From: an uncultured Halorubrum sp.
GTDB taxonomy: Archaea > Halobacteriota > Halobacteria > Halobacteriales > Haloferacaceae
NCBI RefSeq assembly: GCF_937146585.1
Contig: NZ_CAKZRO010000142.1
Coordinates: 1 to 58,416 of the forward strand
DNA length: 58,416 nt
Direction: 5' to 3'
The notes below the pieces were generated by a model, which worked only from the letters and a program-made list of their open reading frames with translations, ran no database searches and had not been told where the DNA came from. The translations under genes and the position numbers were made by a program. Below, one piece after another: positions 43,685 through 51,488 of the stretch (position 1 is the stretch's first letter; the number at the start of each line of letters is the position of its first letter).

Positions 43685-44382
43685 CAGCGGACCCCCGGCG
43701 CGGCCGTCTCGCGGTCCGGAGTCGCCGCGCCGTGGAGCCGGGCGCGGTGCGCGAGCACCTCGCGCCAGTACGCGAGCGTCGTCTGGAGCCAGCCGTCCGC
43801 CCCGCGGTAGACGAGCGTCTCCGTCTCGCCCGCGGCGTCCGCGAAGCGCGGGCCGAACGACGTCGCCCGGCACGTGAGGTGCGCCTCGGCGGCGCGGCGG
43901 AGCGGGCGCGAGAACTCGTCCGCCTCGCGGCGCGTCACGAGGACGGGCGCGTCGTGGACGCGGGCGACCCGCGCGACCGACGCGACCGCGCGGACGAACA
44001 TGTCTCCGGCCAGTTCGCGGTCGACGTCGGCGGCGCGGTAGCGCGCGTCGAGGCCGGTCGCGAGGACGACCGACGGCGAGTCGCGGGCCGCGAGCCGCCC
44101 CGCAAGGCGGTCGAGGAGCGCCGTGTGCTGGTGCGCGGTGAACCCGCGGGCCACCTCGACGCGGTCGAGCACGCGGTCGGCCGGCGCGAGTTCGCGGAGG
44201 CGCGTCGTGTTCGCGCGGTTCGCGCCGTCGACCCAGAACGCCGGGCCGTCGCTCCCGAGCACGCGGTCGAGCAGCAGCGCCTGGACGGGCGTGACGCCGA
44301 GGTCGTCGTCGACGTCGACGAGCGTGACCCCCGGCGAGAGCTCCGGGAGGTCGGCGGGCGGTCGGTCGGAACGAGTGGACAT
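43684..44382 (-). CDS. RecA/RadA-like protein without Walker A motif
   Basis: A 232-residue protein whose fold pattern follows RecA/RadA/RadB. Where Walker A should be it reads VDGANRANTTRLRELAP (51-67), lacking GxxxxGKT. The RadA-like ARGFTAHQHTALL is at 78-90, and a Walker B-like strand VVLATGLDARYR at 105-116. It may bind DNA or another protein without ATP hydrolysis. First gene of the polymerase cassette. A TATA-like box (minus-strand TTTTAC, 44404-44409) is about 26 bases before the ATG, so the start is well supported. Confidence 0.72.
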   Translation of the reverse strand: MSTRSDRPPADLPELSPGVTLVDVDDDLGVTPVQALLLDRVLGSDGPAFWVDGANRANTTRLRELAPADRVLDRVEVARGFTAHQHTALLDRLAGRLAARDSPSVVLATGLDARYRAADVDRELAGDMFVRAVASVARVARVHDAPVLVTRREADEFSRPLRRAAEAHLTCRATSFGPRFADAAGETETLVYRGADGWLQTTLAYWREVLAHRARLHGAATPDRETAAPGVR

Positions 44383-44502
44383 GGTAGGGACGACAGGGAG
44401 ATTGGTAAAATGGGTGAGCCATAGGTGGGCGGTGAAAGTGGAAGTGGCGCGTGGCGGGTGGGTCGTCACGGCAAGTCCAGAGACGATCGACGTGCCGACG
44501 AG

Positions 44503-44520
44503 TAGTGTGAAGGCACACTA
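44503..44520. promoter_or_regulatory. 18-base palindrome between the polymerase cassette and the decayed AbrB gene
   Basis: TAGTGTG-aagg-CACACTA is a perfect 7-bp inverted repeat with a four-base spacer. It lies 33 bases upstream of the decayed AbrB-type start at 44553 and 121 bases upstream of the RecA-like start. It overlaps the place where a TATA box for the AbrB gene would sit. It could be the operator of the AbrB-type antitoxin, of the polymerase cassette, or of both. Confidence 0.5.
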
Positions 44521-44552
44521 ATTCTATCACGGACACTCACATACCCCCGAGT

Positions 44553-44803
44553 ATGGACAGCGAGCGTGTCGACTCGGAGAGCGCGGTCTCGTGGAACCAA
44601 GCGAACATTCCCGCCCACATTCGCCGGGAGCTGGAGATCGATGACGGGACACGCTCCGGTGGCAGATCGAGGACGACGGCACGGTTCGCGTCCGGATCGT
44701 TCAACAGCGCAGCGGGACGTTCGCTGACTTCGCCGGGTACGACGGCGGCCGAGAGACGGACGTCGAGACCGAGCACGACGCCTGGGGCGCCGACCCCGAG
44801 TAG
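44553..44803 (+). pseudogene. AbrB-family antitoxin gene, frameshifted
   Basis: The first 32 codons encode an AbrB/SpoVT-type start (SAVSWNQANIPAHIRRELEIDDG). From about 44647 the frame is lost; adding one base at the GGGAC there restores DTLRWQIEDDGTVRVRIV and FADFAGYDGGRETDVETEHD up to a TAG at 44801-44803. In this repaired frame it is an 83-residue haloarchaeal AbrB-type DNA-binding antitoxin. The next gene, a PIN toxin, starts at the following base. A sequencing error is possible, but the partner is also broken. Confidence 0.7.
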
Positions 44804-45240
44804 ATGCCTCGGGCGCTGGTCGACACGACCGTGCTCTTCGCGGCGGCTACCGTCGGGACGGCGCGCATGGCGACGCGCTCCCGATCCTCAGGGGGATCGA
44901 CGCCGGAGAGCTCCCGGAGGCGGTAATCGTAGACTACGTGCCCGCGGAGACGCTCGACGGCCTGACGACGCACGTGGGCCACGACGCCGCCGTCGACTTC
45001 CTCGACCGGGTGGAGGAAAACGCGCGGCTCCACGCCGAGTCGCTGACGGCGGACGCGTTCGCGACCGCGAAGGGCCTCTTCCGGCGACACGAGGGGTTCT
45101 CGCTCGTCGACGCGTGTCTCGTCGCGTACATGCGGGCCGAGGGGATCGATTACCTGTACGCGTTCGACGGCGGCTTCGACGCCGCCGACGGAATCTCGCG
45201 CCTCGACGTCGAGCCGAACCGAACGCTCGCCGAATGCGAC
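44804..45240 (+). pseudogene. PIN-domain toxin gene (VapC-like), frameshifted
   Basis: It begins MPRALVDTTVLFAAA (first PIN Asp7) at 44804 and shifts frame near 44848; in the other frame it continues YRRDGAHGDALPILRGIDAG, DYVPAETLDGLTTHVGHDAA, FSLVDACLVAYMRAEGIDYL and YAFDGGFDAADGISRLD. These fit the acidic sites of a PIN RNase. The repaired frame has no stop at the expected end (about 45230) and runs on into dhaK, so the 3' end is also damaged. Paired with the broken antitoxin, this is a dead toxin-antitoxin locus. Confidence 0.68.
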
Positions 45241-45295
45241 GTGTTCGCAGGCCCCACTACGCTTAACCGGTCTGGGCGAGTCATTTCGATCGATC

Positions 45296-46294
45296 ATGAA
45301 GAAACTGATCAACGACCCGGACGACGTCGTCGACGAGATGCTCGACGGGATGACCGCGACGTATCCCGACCGCCTGCGACGCCTGCCGGACACGCAGGTG
45401 GTCGTCCGCGACGACGGGCCGGTCGACGACAAGGTGGGAATCGTCACCGGCGGGGGCAGCGGCCACGAGCCGACGCACGCGGGGTACATCGGCGATGGGA
45501 TGCTCGACGGCGCGGCCGCGGGCGACGTGTTCTCCTCGCCGACCGCCGACGAGTTCGAGGCGCTGATCGGCGCCTGCGACGCCGGCGACGGCGTCCTCGC
45601 GGTGATCAAGAACTACGAGGGCGACGTGATGAACTTCGAGACCGCCATCGAGCTCGCGGAGATGGAGGGCGCCGAGGTCGAGAGCGTCGTCGTGGACGAC
45701 GACGTGGCGGTCGAGGACTCGCTGTACACCTCCGGCCGCCGCGGCGTCTGCGGGACGATCCTCGTCCACAAGGTCGCGGGCGCGAAGGCCGCGCAGGGCG
45801 CCGACCTCGGCGAGGTCAAGCGCGTCGCCGAGAAGGTGGTCGACAACGTCGGCACGATGGGCACCGCGCTCACCTCCTGTGTCACCCCGGAGAAGGGCGA
45901 GCCGACCTTCGACCTGAGCGACGACGAGATCGAACTCGGCATCGGGATCCACGGCGAGCCGGGCACGGAGCGCACGGAGACGATGCCCGCCGACGAGATC
46001 ACCGAGCACCTGACCGAGGCGGTCCTCGACGACCTCGACCTCGACGAGGGCCAAGAGGTGCTCACGATCGTCAACGGCATGGGCGCGACGCCGCAGATGG
46101 AGCTGTTCGTCGTGAACCGCCGGCTACAAGAGCTGCTCGGCGAGCACGGCTTGGAGACGTACGACGCGTGGGTCGGCGACTACATGACCTCGCTGGACAT
46201 GGCCGGCGCGTCGATCACGGTCTGCGCGGTCGACGACGAGCTGAAGGAGCTGTTCGACGCGCCGGCCGACACCCCGGCGCTGACGACGAAATGA
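45296..46294 (+). CDS. dhaK: dihydroxyacetone kinase subunit DhaK
   Basis: Binds dihydroxyacetone covalently and hands it to DhaL for phosphorylation. The 332-residue sequence has TGGGSGHEPTHAGYIGDGML (51-70) and the hemiaminal-forming His219 in GIGIHGEPG. Size matches bacterial DhaK. A TATA-like CTTAACC lies about 30 bases upstream, so it probably starts a leaderless dhaKLM transcript. Its stop overlaps the dhaL start by four bases. The enzyme feeds glycerol- or DHA-derived carbon into glycolysis as DHAP. Confidence 0.93.
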   Translation: MKKLINDPDDVVDEMLDGMTATYPDRLRRLPDTQVVVRDDGPVDDKVGIVTGGGSGHEPTHAGYIGDGMLDGAAAGDVFSSPTADEFEALIGACDAGDGVLAVIKNYEGDVMNFETAIELAEMEGAEVESVVVDDDVAVEDSLYTSGRRGVCGTILVHKVAGAKAAQGADLGEVKRVAEKVVDNVGTMGTALTSCVTPEKGEPTFDLSDDEIELGIGIHGEPGTERTETMPADEITEHLTEAVLDDLDLDEGQEVLTIVNGMGATPQMELFVVNRRLQELLGEHGLETYDAWVGDYMTSLDMAGASITVCAVDDELKELFDAPADTPALTTK

Positions 46295-47007
46295 CCGAGG
46301 ACGGGGCGGCGGCCGTCGCGGCCGTCGCGGCCGTCGCCGAGCGCATCGAAGCGGAGCGCGACCACCTGACCGAACTCGACTCCGCGATCGGGGACGCCGA
46401 CCACGGCGGGAACATGGCGCGCGGCTGGGCCGCGGCGGCCGAGGCCGCGCGCGACCTCGACGACCCCGATACCGGGACCGTCGCGAAGACGGTCGGCAAG
46501 ACGCTGATGAGCGAGGTCGGCGGGGCCTCCGGCCCGCTGTTCGGCGGGTCGCTCGTGTTCGCGGCGGCGGAGCTCGACGGCGGCGTCGACGCCGAGACCG
46601 CCGTGGCGTTCGCCGAGACGTACCTCGAGAAGGTCGAGGACCGCGGTGACGCGCGCGTCGGCGACCAGACGATGGTGGACGCGCTCACGCCCGCGGTCCA
46701 CACGTTCAAGAAGTCGATCGAGACCGACGACCTCCCGCCGATCGAGGCGCTCGCGAAGGCGGTCGACGCCGCGGAGCGCGGCGTCGCGTTCACCGTCCCG
46801 ATCCGCGCGCGGAAGGGGCGCGCCTCCTACCTCGGCTGGCGCTCGGTGGGCCATCAGGACCCCGGCGCGACGAGCACGCTGTTCATCCTCGAAGAGCTGC
46901 TCGCCGTCGCCGCTGACCGACTGGGCGTCGACGCGCCGGAGACGGACGCGACGTCGCCGACGATCCCGGACGAGGACCCCGACGAAGGGGCCTCAGAGGA
47001 CGACTGA
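46291..47007 (+). CDS. dhaL: dihydroxyacetone kinase subunit DhaL
   Basis: ADP-carrying subunit that moves phosphate from DhaM to DHA on DhaK. The metal/ADP site is DSAIGDADHGGNM with Asp30, Asp35 and Asp37, and GGASGPLFGGSLVF and GDQTMVDAL match the family. 238 residues; the last 25 form a disordered acidic tail. The ATG overlaps the dhaK stop and the gene's own stop overlaps dhaM by one base. Confidence 0.93.
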   Translation: MTEDGAAAVAAVAAVAERIEAERDHLTELDSAIGDADHGGNMARGWAAAAEAARDLDDPDTGTVAKTVGKTLMSEVGGASGPLFGGSLVFAAAELDGGVDAETAVAFAETYLEKVEDRGDARVGDQTMVDALTPAVHTFKKSIETDDLPPIEALAKAVDAAERGVAFTVPIRARKGRASYLGWRSVGHQDPGATSTLFILEELLAVAADRLGVDAPETDATSPTIPDEDPDEGASEDD

Positions 47008-47414
47008 TGGTCGGGATCGTCGTCGTCTCGCACAGCGAGCGCGCCGCCGAGGGGATCTCGGAGATCGCCGCCGAGATGGCCGGCGACACTCGCATCGAGC
47101 CGGTCGGGGGCGACGGGCAGGGCGGGATCGGCACCGTCCCCGACGCGATCGAGGCGGCGATCGACGCCGCGGCCGGCGGCGACGAGGGCGGCGACGCGGG
47201 CGACCTCGACCCGGTCGTCGTCCTCGTCGACCTCGGCAGCGCGGTGATGAACGCGGACGTCGCCGTCGAGTTGAGCGACGCGGAGGCGACCATCGCCGAC
47301 GCGCCCGTCCTCGAGGGCGCGGTCAACGCGGCGGTCGCGGCCACCGACCCGTCGGCCACGGTCGAGTCCGTGCGCGAGCAGGCGGAGGCGGCCCGCGACG
47401 TCGACAAGCTCTGA
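47007..47414 (+). CDS. dhaM: dihydroxyacetone kinase phosphoryl-donor subunit DhaM
   Basis: EIIA-Man-like subunit of 135 residues. The phosphorylated His9 is in GIVVVSHSERAAEG. It accepts phosphate from HPr and passes it to DhaL. Unlike E. coli DhaM it has no fused HPr or EI-like domains, which are supplied by the separate ptsH and ptsI genes that end 31 bases away on the opposite strand. The start overlaps the dhaL stop by one base (TGATG). Confidence 0.92.
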   Translation: MVGIVVVSHSERAAEGISEIAAEMAGDTRIEPVGGDGQGGIGTVPDAIEAAIDAAAGGDEGGDAGDLDPVVVLVDLGSAVMNADVAVELSDAEATIADAPVLEGAVNAAVAATDPSATVESVREQAEAARDVDKL

Positions 47415-47445
47415 CCTCGGGGCCGCGGCGAGCGCCCGGGCGGGC

Positions 47446-49215
47446 CTACGCCCCGCGCTGGTCGAGCCCCAAGACGTCGAGCACCTCGGCGCGCGTCTCG
47501 CAGGCGACCGCGTCGGCCGCGAGCGACCGCGCGGCGGCGGCGTCGACCTCGCGGGCCCGCCGTTTCACGTCTGGGACCGTCACCGCGCTCATGCTGAGTT
47601 CGTCGAAGCCCAGTCCGACGAGTAGCTCCGTCAGCGCCGGGTCGCCGGCCATCTCGCCGCACATCCCGACCCACGCGTCGGTCCCCCCGACGGCCGCGGT
47701 CGTGCGGTCGAGCGCGCGCAGCACCGCCGGGTGGAGCGGGTCGTGGTGGTCGGCGACGGCGTCGTTGCCGCGGTCGGCCGCCATCACGTACTGCGCGAGG
47801 TCGTTCGTCCCGACGCTCAGGAAGTCGAGGCGCTCGGCGAGCGCGTCCGCGAGGAACGCCGCCGCCGGCGTCTCGACCATCGCGCCCAGCTCGGGCACCG
47901 CGTGGGAGACGCCCTCGTCGGCGAGGTCGGCGGCGACCGACTCGACTGTCGCGACCGCGCGCTCGACCTCCTCGACCCGCGTGACGAGGGGGAACATCAC
48001 GGCGAGCCCGTCGCCGTGCTCGGTCGCCGCGGCGCGGAGCAGCGCCCGGAGCTGCGTCCCGAAGAGGTCGCCGTGCTCGCCGAGCGACAGGCGGATCCCG
48101 CGCCGCCCGAGGAACGGGTTCGGCTCGTCCGGCAGGTTGAGGTAGGGGACCGGCTTGTCCCCGCCGACGTCGAGCGTCCGGACGACGACGCGGTCGTCGG
48201 GGAACGCCGACAGCGCGGCCGTGACCGCCTCGAACTGCTCGTGCTCGGTCGGTGCCGCCTCGCGGTCGACGAAGAGGAACTCGGTCCGGAACAGCCCGAT
48301 TCCGTCCGCCCCGCGCTCGGTCGCCGGGGCCAGTTCGGCCTCGCCGCCCACGTTGGCCGCGACCTCGACCGGGCGACCGTCGGCCGTCTCGACGCGCTCG
48401 CGGACCGCCTCCGGGCCGGACTCGACCGCCGCGGCGCGGCGCGTCTCGTCGGGGTCGACGACGACCGTGCCGGCCTCCCCGTCGACGAGGAGGGTCTCCC
48501 CCGTCGCGATCGATTCGAGATTCGGGCCGACGCCGACGACCGCGGGGATCGCGAGCGACCGCGCGATGATCGCGGCGTGGGAGGTGCGACCGCCCTCGAC
48601 CGTCGCGATCCCGGCGACCGCGTCGGGGTCGAGCGCGGCGGTGTCGCTCGGGGTGAGCCGCTCCGCCAGCAACACCGTCCCCTCGGGGAGCGCGCCGAGG
48701 TCCGGGGGCGAGCGGGCCGCGGCCGATCCCAGTGACTCGCCCGAGTCGGGGCCGGACGTCGCGTCCGCTTCGCCGGCCCCGACGAGGAGCGCGCGGAGCA
48801 GGCGGTCGCGGACGTCCCGCAGGTCGTCGGCGCGCTCGGCCATCCGGCCCTCCATCCCCTCGAACTGCGCGACCGCCCCGTCGAACCGGTCGGCGACGGC
48901 GTGTGCCGCGGGCGTCCCGTCGCGGATCGCGGCCTCGACGTCGTCGATTATCGTCGGGTCGTCGAGGAAGCCCTCGTGGGCCTCGAACACCGCCGCCTCG
49001 TCCTCGCCGACGCGCTCGGCCGTCCGGTCGCGGGCGTCACGCAGCGCTTCGCGGACCGCGTCCCGGGCCGCCTCGTACCGCGCTAGCTCCGCACCGGGAT
49101 CGACGGACGCCGGGTCCGGGCGGTCGGGGAGCGTCAGGTCGGCGTCCGGGCGGTACCAGCGCGCCGCGCCGACGCCCGACCGAGGCGTGCTGCCGATCCC
49201 GTCGAGCGTCCTCAC
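47446..49215 (-). CDS. ptsI: phosphoenolpyruvate-protein phosphotransferase (enzyme I)
   Basis: Takes phosphate from PEP onto its own His and passes it to HPr. The 589-residue EI has the phospho-histidine domain with His213 in GGRTSHAAIIARS, and the PEP-binding barrel with DGIGLFRTEFLF, NPFLGRRGIRLSL and the catalytic Cys in GMCGEMAGDP. The GTG start at 49215 overlaps the ptsH stop, so ptsH-ptsI form an operon. It is the shared PTS front end, here placed next to DhaKLM. Confidence 0.93.
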   Translation of the reverse strand: MRTLDGIGSTPRSGVGAARWYRPDADLTLPDRPDPASVDPGAELARYEAARDAVREALRDARDRTAERVGEDEAAVFEAHEGFLDDPTIIDDVEAAIRDGTPAAHAVADRFDGAVAQFEGMEGRMAERADDLRDVRDRLLRALLVGAGEADATSGPDSGESLGSAAARSPPDLGALPEGTVLLAERLTPSDTAALDPDAVAGIATVEGGRTSHAAIIARSLAIPAVVGVGPNLESIATGETLLVDGEAGTVVVDPDETRRAAAVESGPEAVRERVETADGRPVEVAANVGGEAELAPATERGADGIGLFRTEFLFVDREAAPTEHEQFEAVTAALSAFPDDRVVVRTLDVGGDKPVPYLNLPDEPNPFLGRRGIRLSLGEHGDLFGTQLRALLRAAATEHGDGLAVMFPLVTRVEEVERAVATVESVAADLADEGVSHAVPELGAMVETPAAAFLADALAERLDFLSVGTNDLAQYVMAADRGNDAVADHHDPLHPAVLRALDRTTAAVGGTDAWVGMCGEMAGDPALTELLVGLGFDELSMSAVTVPDVKRRAREVDAAAARSLAADAVACETRAEVLDVLGLDQRGA

Positions 49216-49514
49216 GGCGCGTCCTCCGTGTCGTCGCCCGCGCCGTCGGGGGACTCCTCGACCGGACTCGTGAGCAGCTCGCAGACCGCGTCGAGCGCCG
49301 CCTCGGCGTCCGGCCCCTCGGCGACCACGCGGACCGACTCACCGTGCTCGACGTTAAGCCCGCTCACAGAGAGCATGCTGTCGGCGCGGACGAGCCCGTC
49401 GTCGTCGCGGCCGATCGACACCTCTGCGTCGAATCGGTTCGCCGTCTGTACCAGCTTCGAGGCGGGTCGGGCGTGGAGTCCGGCTTCGGGTTCGACGGTG
49501 ACGGTCCGTTCCAT
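49212..49514 (-). CDS. ptsH: phosphocarrier protein HPr
   Basis: A 100-residue HPr. His14 in EAGLHARPASKLVQ is the EI-dependent phosphorylation site. No clear regulatory Ser46 context is seen (ADSMLSVSGLNV is the corresponding stretch), so regulation by an HPr kinase is not indicated. The last 15 residues are an acidic tail. The next gene, ptsI, starts within its stop. It links EI to DhaM. Confidence 0.92.
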   Translation of the reverse strand: MERTVTVEPEAGLHARPASKLVQTANRFDAEVSIGRDDDGLVRADSMLSVSGLNVEHGESVRVVAEGPDAEAALDAVCELLTSPVEESPDGAGDDTEDAP

Positions 49515-49556
49515 ACGGGGCCGTTCGACGCCGGTCGATAAGAGCTGATCGGGCGT

Positions 49557-50759
49557 TCAAGGGGCGGCCTGCTTCGTCGAGATCAGCTCGATCACGTCGC
49601 GGTGGGAGAGCTCGTTGTCGGTCCCGACCTGCCGGCCGCTCCGGCAGTCGGTGCCGTGGAGGAGCCCCTCGCCGATGTCCGAGTGGATGTGGTACGCGAA
49701 GTCCTCGGTGGTCGACCCCTCGGGGAGGATGAAGCAGTCGCGGAAGACGCCCTTCTCGTCACTGCTCCCGTTCGCGGAGCCGGGGAAGACGGCGATACAG
49801 CCCAGCACGTCGAAGACGGCGGCCTCGAGCGCGCCCTGGACGCCCGTCCCGTCGTACTCGGCGACGAACTCGCCGATCTGATCGAGGCCGGCCTTCTGCT
49901 CGCCGGAGACGTCGCCGACGACCTCGAACGCGTCGTCGCCGGGCGTGTAGTCGACGACGCCGGCGTCGTCCGCGTTTTTGAGGGCTTTCTCCGCGTGGGC
50001 GCTCGCTGGGACGAACGAGAGGTGGTCGTAGTCGGGGTCGCTCGTGATCTCCGCCCAGTTGGCCTGCGCCTCGGGCGTGTCCATCTTGTTGGCGGCGATC
50101 ACCATCGGCTTCGTGCGCTTGCGGATCTCGCGGGCCAGTTCGACTCTGTCCGTCTCGTCCCAGGTGTCCGGGTCGAGTTCGAGCTCCTCGGCGAGGATGA
50201 CGCGCTTCATCCGGTCCTTGTCGATGCCGAACGCGGACATCTGGTCGGCGAGCTCCTCCTCGATCGCCGCGTCCGCGCCGTGGTAACGCGTCTCGAACTT
50301 CTCTAAGCCCTTCTCCAACACGTCGAGGTACCACGCGTCGAGCTCCTCCTCTAAGAAGTCGATGTCCTCACGGGGGTCGTGGCCCTCGGTCGCCTCGCCC
50401 TCGATGTCGGTCTTCCCCGAGAAGTCGACGACGTGGATCAGCACGTCGGTCTCGTTGAGGTCGGTGAGGAACTGGTTGCCGAGGCCGCGCCCCTCGTGTG
50501 CGCCCGGGACGAGCCCGGCGACGTCGACCAGCTTCACGGGGACGAACCGCGTCCCCTCGCGGCAGACGCCGACGCTCGGCGTACACGTCTCGTCGAACTC
50601 GGGCGCGGCGCAGTCGACGCGGACGTACGCCTCGCCGACGGTCGGGTCGATGGTGGTGAACGGGTACGCGCCCTCGGGCACGTCGTTCATGGTCGCGGCG
50701 TTGAAGAACGTCGACTTCCCCACGGAGGGCTTGCCGACGAGACCGATCCGGTAACTCAT
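49557..50759 (-). CDS. YchF/OLA1-family (Obg-like) GTPase
   Basis: P-loop NTPase of 400 residues that may bind ATP or GTP and associates with ribosomes. P-loop is GKPSVGKST (9-17), G3 is DVAGLVPGA, the family motif HEGRGLGNQFL follows, and G4-like NKMD is near 220. C-terminal TGS-like domain ends with DIGEGLLHGTDCRSGRQVG and SHRDVIELIS. The ATG at 50759 is chosen; another lies two codons upstream. A minus-strand TTTTTAC box (50782-50788) is about 26 bases before it. Confidence 0.88.
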   Translation of the reverse strand: MSYRIGLVGKPSVGKSTFFNAATMNDVPEGAYPFTTIDPTVGEAYVRVDCAAPEFDETCTPSVGVCREGTRFVPVKLVDVAGLVPGAHEGRGLGNQFLTDLNETDVLIHVVDFSGKTDIEGEATEGHDPREDIDFLEEELDAWYLDVLEKGLEKFETRYHGADAAIEEELADQMSAFGIDKDRMKRVILAEELELDPDTWDETDRVELAREIRKRTKPMVIAANKMDTPEAQANWAEITSDPDYDHLSFVPASAHAEKALKNADDAGVVDYTPGDDAFEVVGDVSGEQKAGLDQIGEFVAEYDGTGVQGALEAAVFDVLGCIAVFPGSANGSSDEKGVFRDCFILPEGSTTEDFAYHIHSDIGEGLLHGTDCRSGRQVGTDNELSHRDVIELISTKQAAP

Positions 50760-50907
50760 TACCATCGGTGCGCGACGCGGCGTAAAAAGCGATGCGAGAC
50801 GCGCCGTGGCGTGGGGATCGGTGACGAAGAACGTCGGCCGGGGGCGCCGGCGAGAAACCGGCAAGAACAAAGGGTTATCAGTGGTCGGATTCATGCTACA
50901 CGTGAAC

Positions 50908-51465
50908 ATGCCCCTATATGATCGGATTCTGGTCCCGACCGACGGCTCCGAAGAGGGGGAGCTGGCGGTGTGTCACGCGCTCGACCTCGCCGCGGTCCAC
51001 GGGGCCTCGGTGCGCGCGATCTACGTGGTCGACACCGCGCGGTACGCCGGGATGCCGATGGAGACAACGTGGGAGGGCGTCGGCGACCTTCTGTACGACG
51101 ACGGCGAGGCGGCGCTCGAGACGGTGTGCGAACTCGCCGCCGACCGCGGGGTCGACGTCGAGACGTCCGTCGTCGACGGCTCGCCGAGCCGCGAGATCAT
51201 CACCCACGCCGAGCGGGCGGGCTGCGACCTCGTCGTGATGGGGACCCACGGGCGCGGCGGGATCGACCGCCTGCTCCTCGGCAGCGTCGCGGAGAAGGTG
51301 GTCCGGGGCTCGTCGATCCCGGTGTTGACCGTCCGGATCGGCGAGGACGGCGAGGTCGCGACCGCGGCGGAGTCGGCGACCGCCGGGACCGAGGTCGACG
51401 AGTCGGCGGCCGCTCCGGGAACCGAAGCGGACGGCTCGGTATCGGACGCGACGGAGACCGGGTAG
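50908..51465 (+). CDS. universal stress protein (UspA family)
   Basis: A 185-residue cytoplasmic USP. The N-terminus MPLYDRILVPTDGSEEGE and the ATP-binding pattern VVMGTHGRGGIDRLLLGSVAEKVVRGSSIPVLTV (GxxGxxxxxxGSxxxx[ST]/SSIPV) show an ATP-binding-type member. The last 45 residues are an acidic low-complexity tail. ATG 50908 is favoured over 50893 and earlier starts because a TATA-like GGGTTATC is about 30 bases before it. Function in stress is inferred from the family. Confidence 0.88.
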   Translation: MPLYDRILVPTDGSEEGELAVCHALDLAAVHGASVRAIYVVDTARYAGMPMETTWEGVGDLLYDDGEAALETVCELAADRGVDVETSVVDGSPSREIITHAERAGCDLVVMGTHGRGGIDRLLLGSVAEKVVRGSSIPVLTVRIGEDGEVATAAESATAGTEVDESAAAPGTEADGSVSDATETG

Positions 51466-51488
51466 CGGGCCGGGCCGGAGCGACCGGC

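Noticed and set aside
44938-47007. A 689-codon plus-strand open frame covering the PIN remnant, dhaK and dhaL
   Set aside because: Its first part is the PIN toxin and its last part is in frame with dhaL, but the middle reads Arg/Gly nonsense through dhaK. It is a chance joining of two frames in GC-rich DNA.
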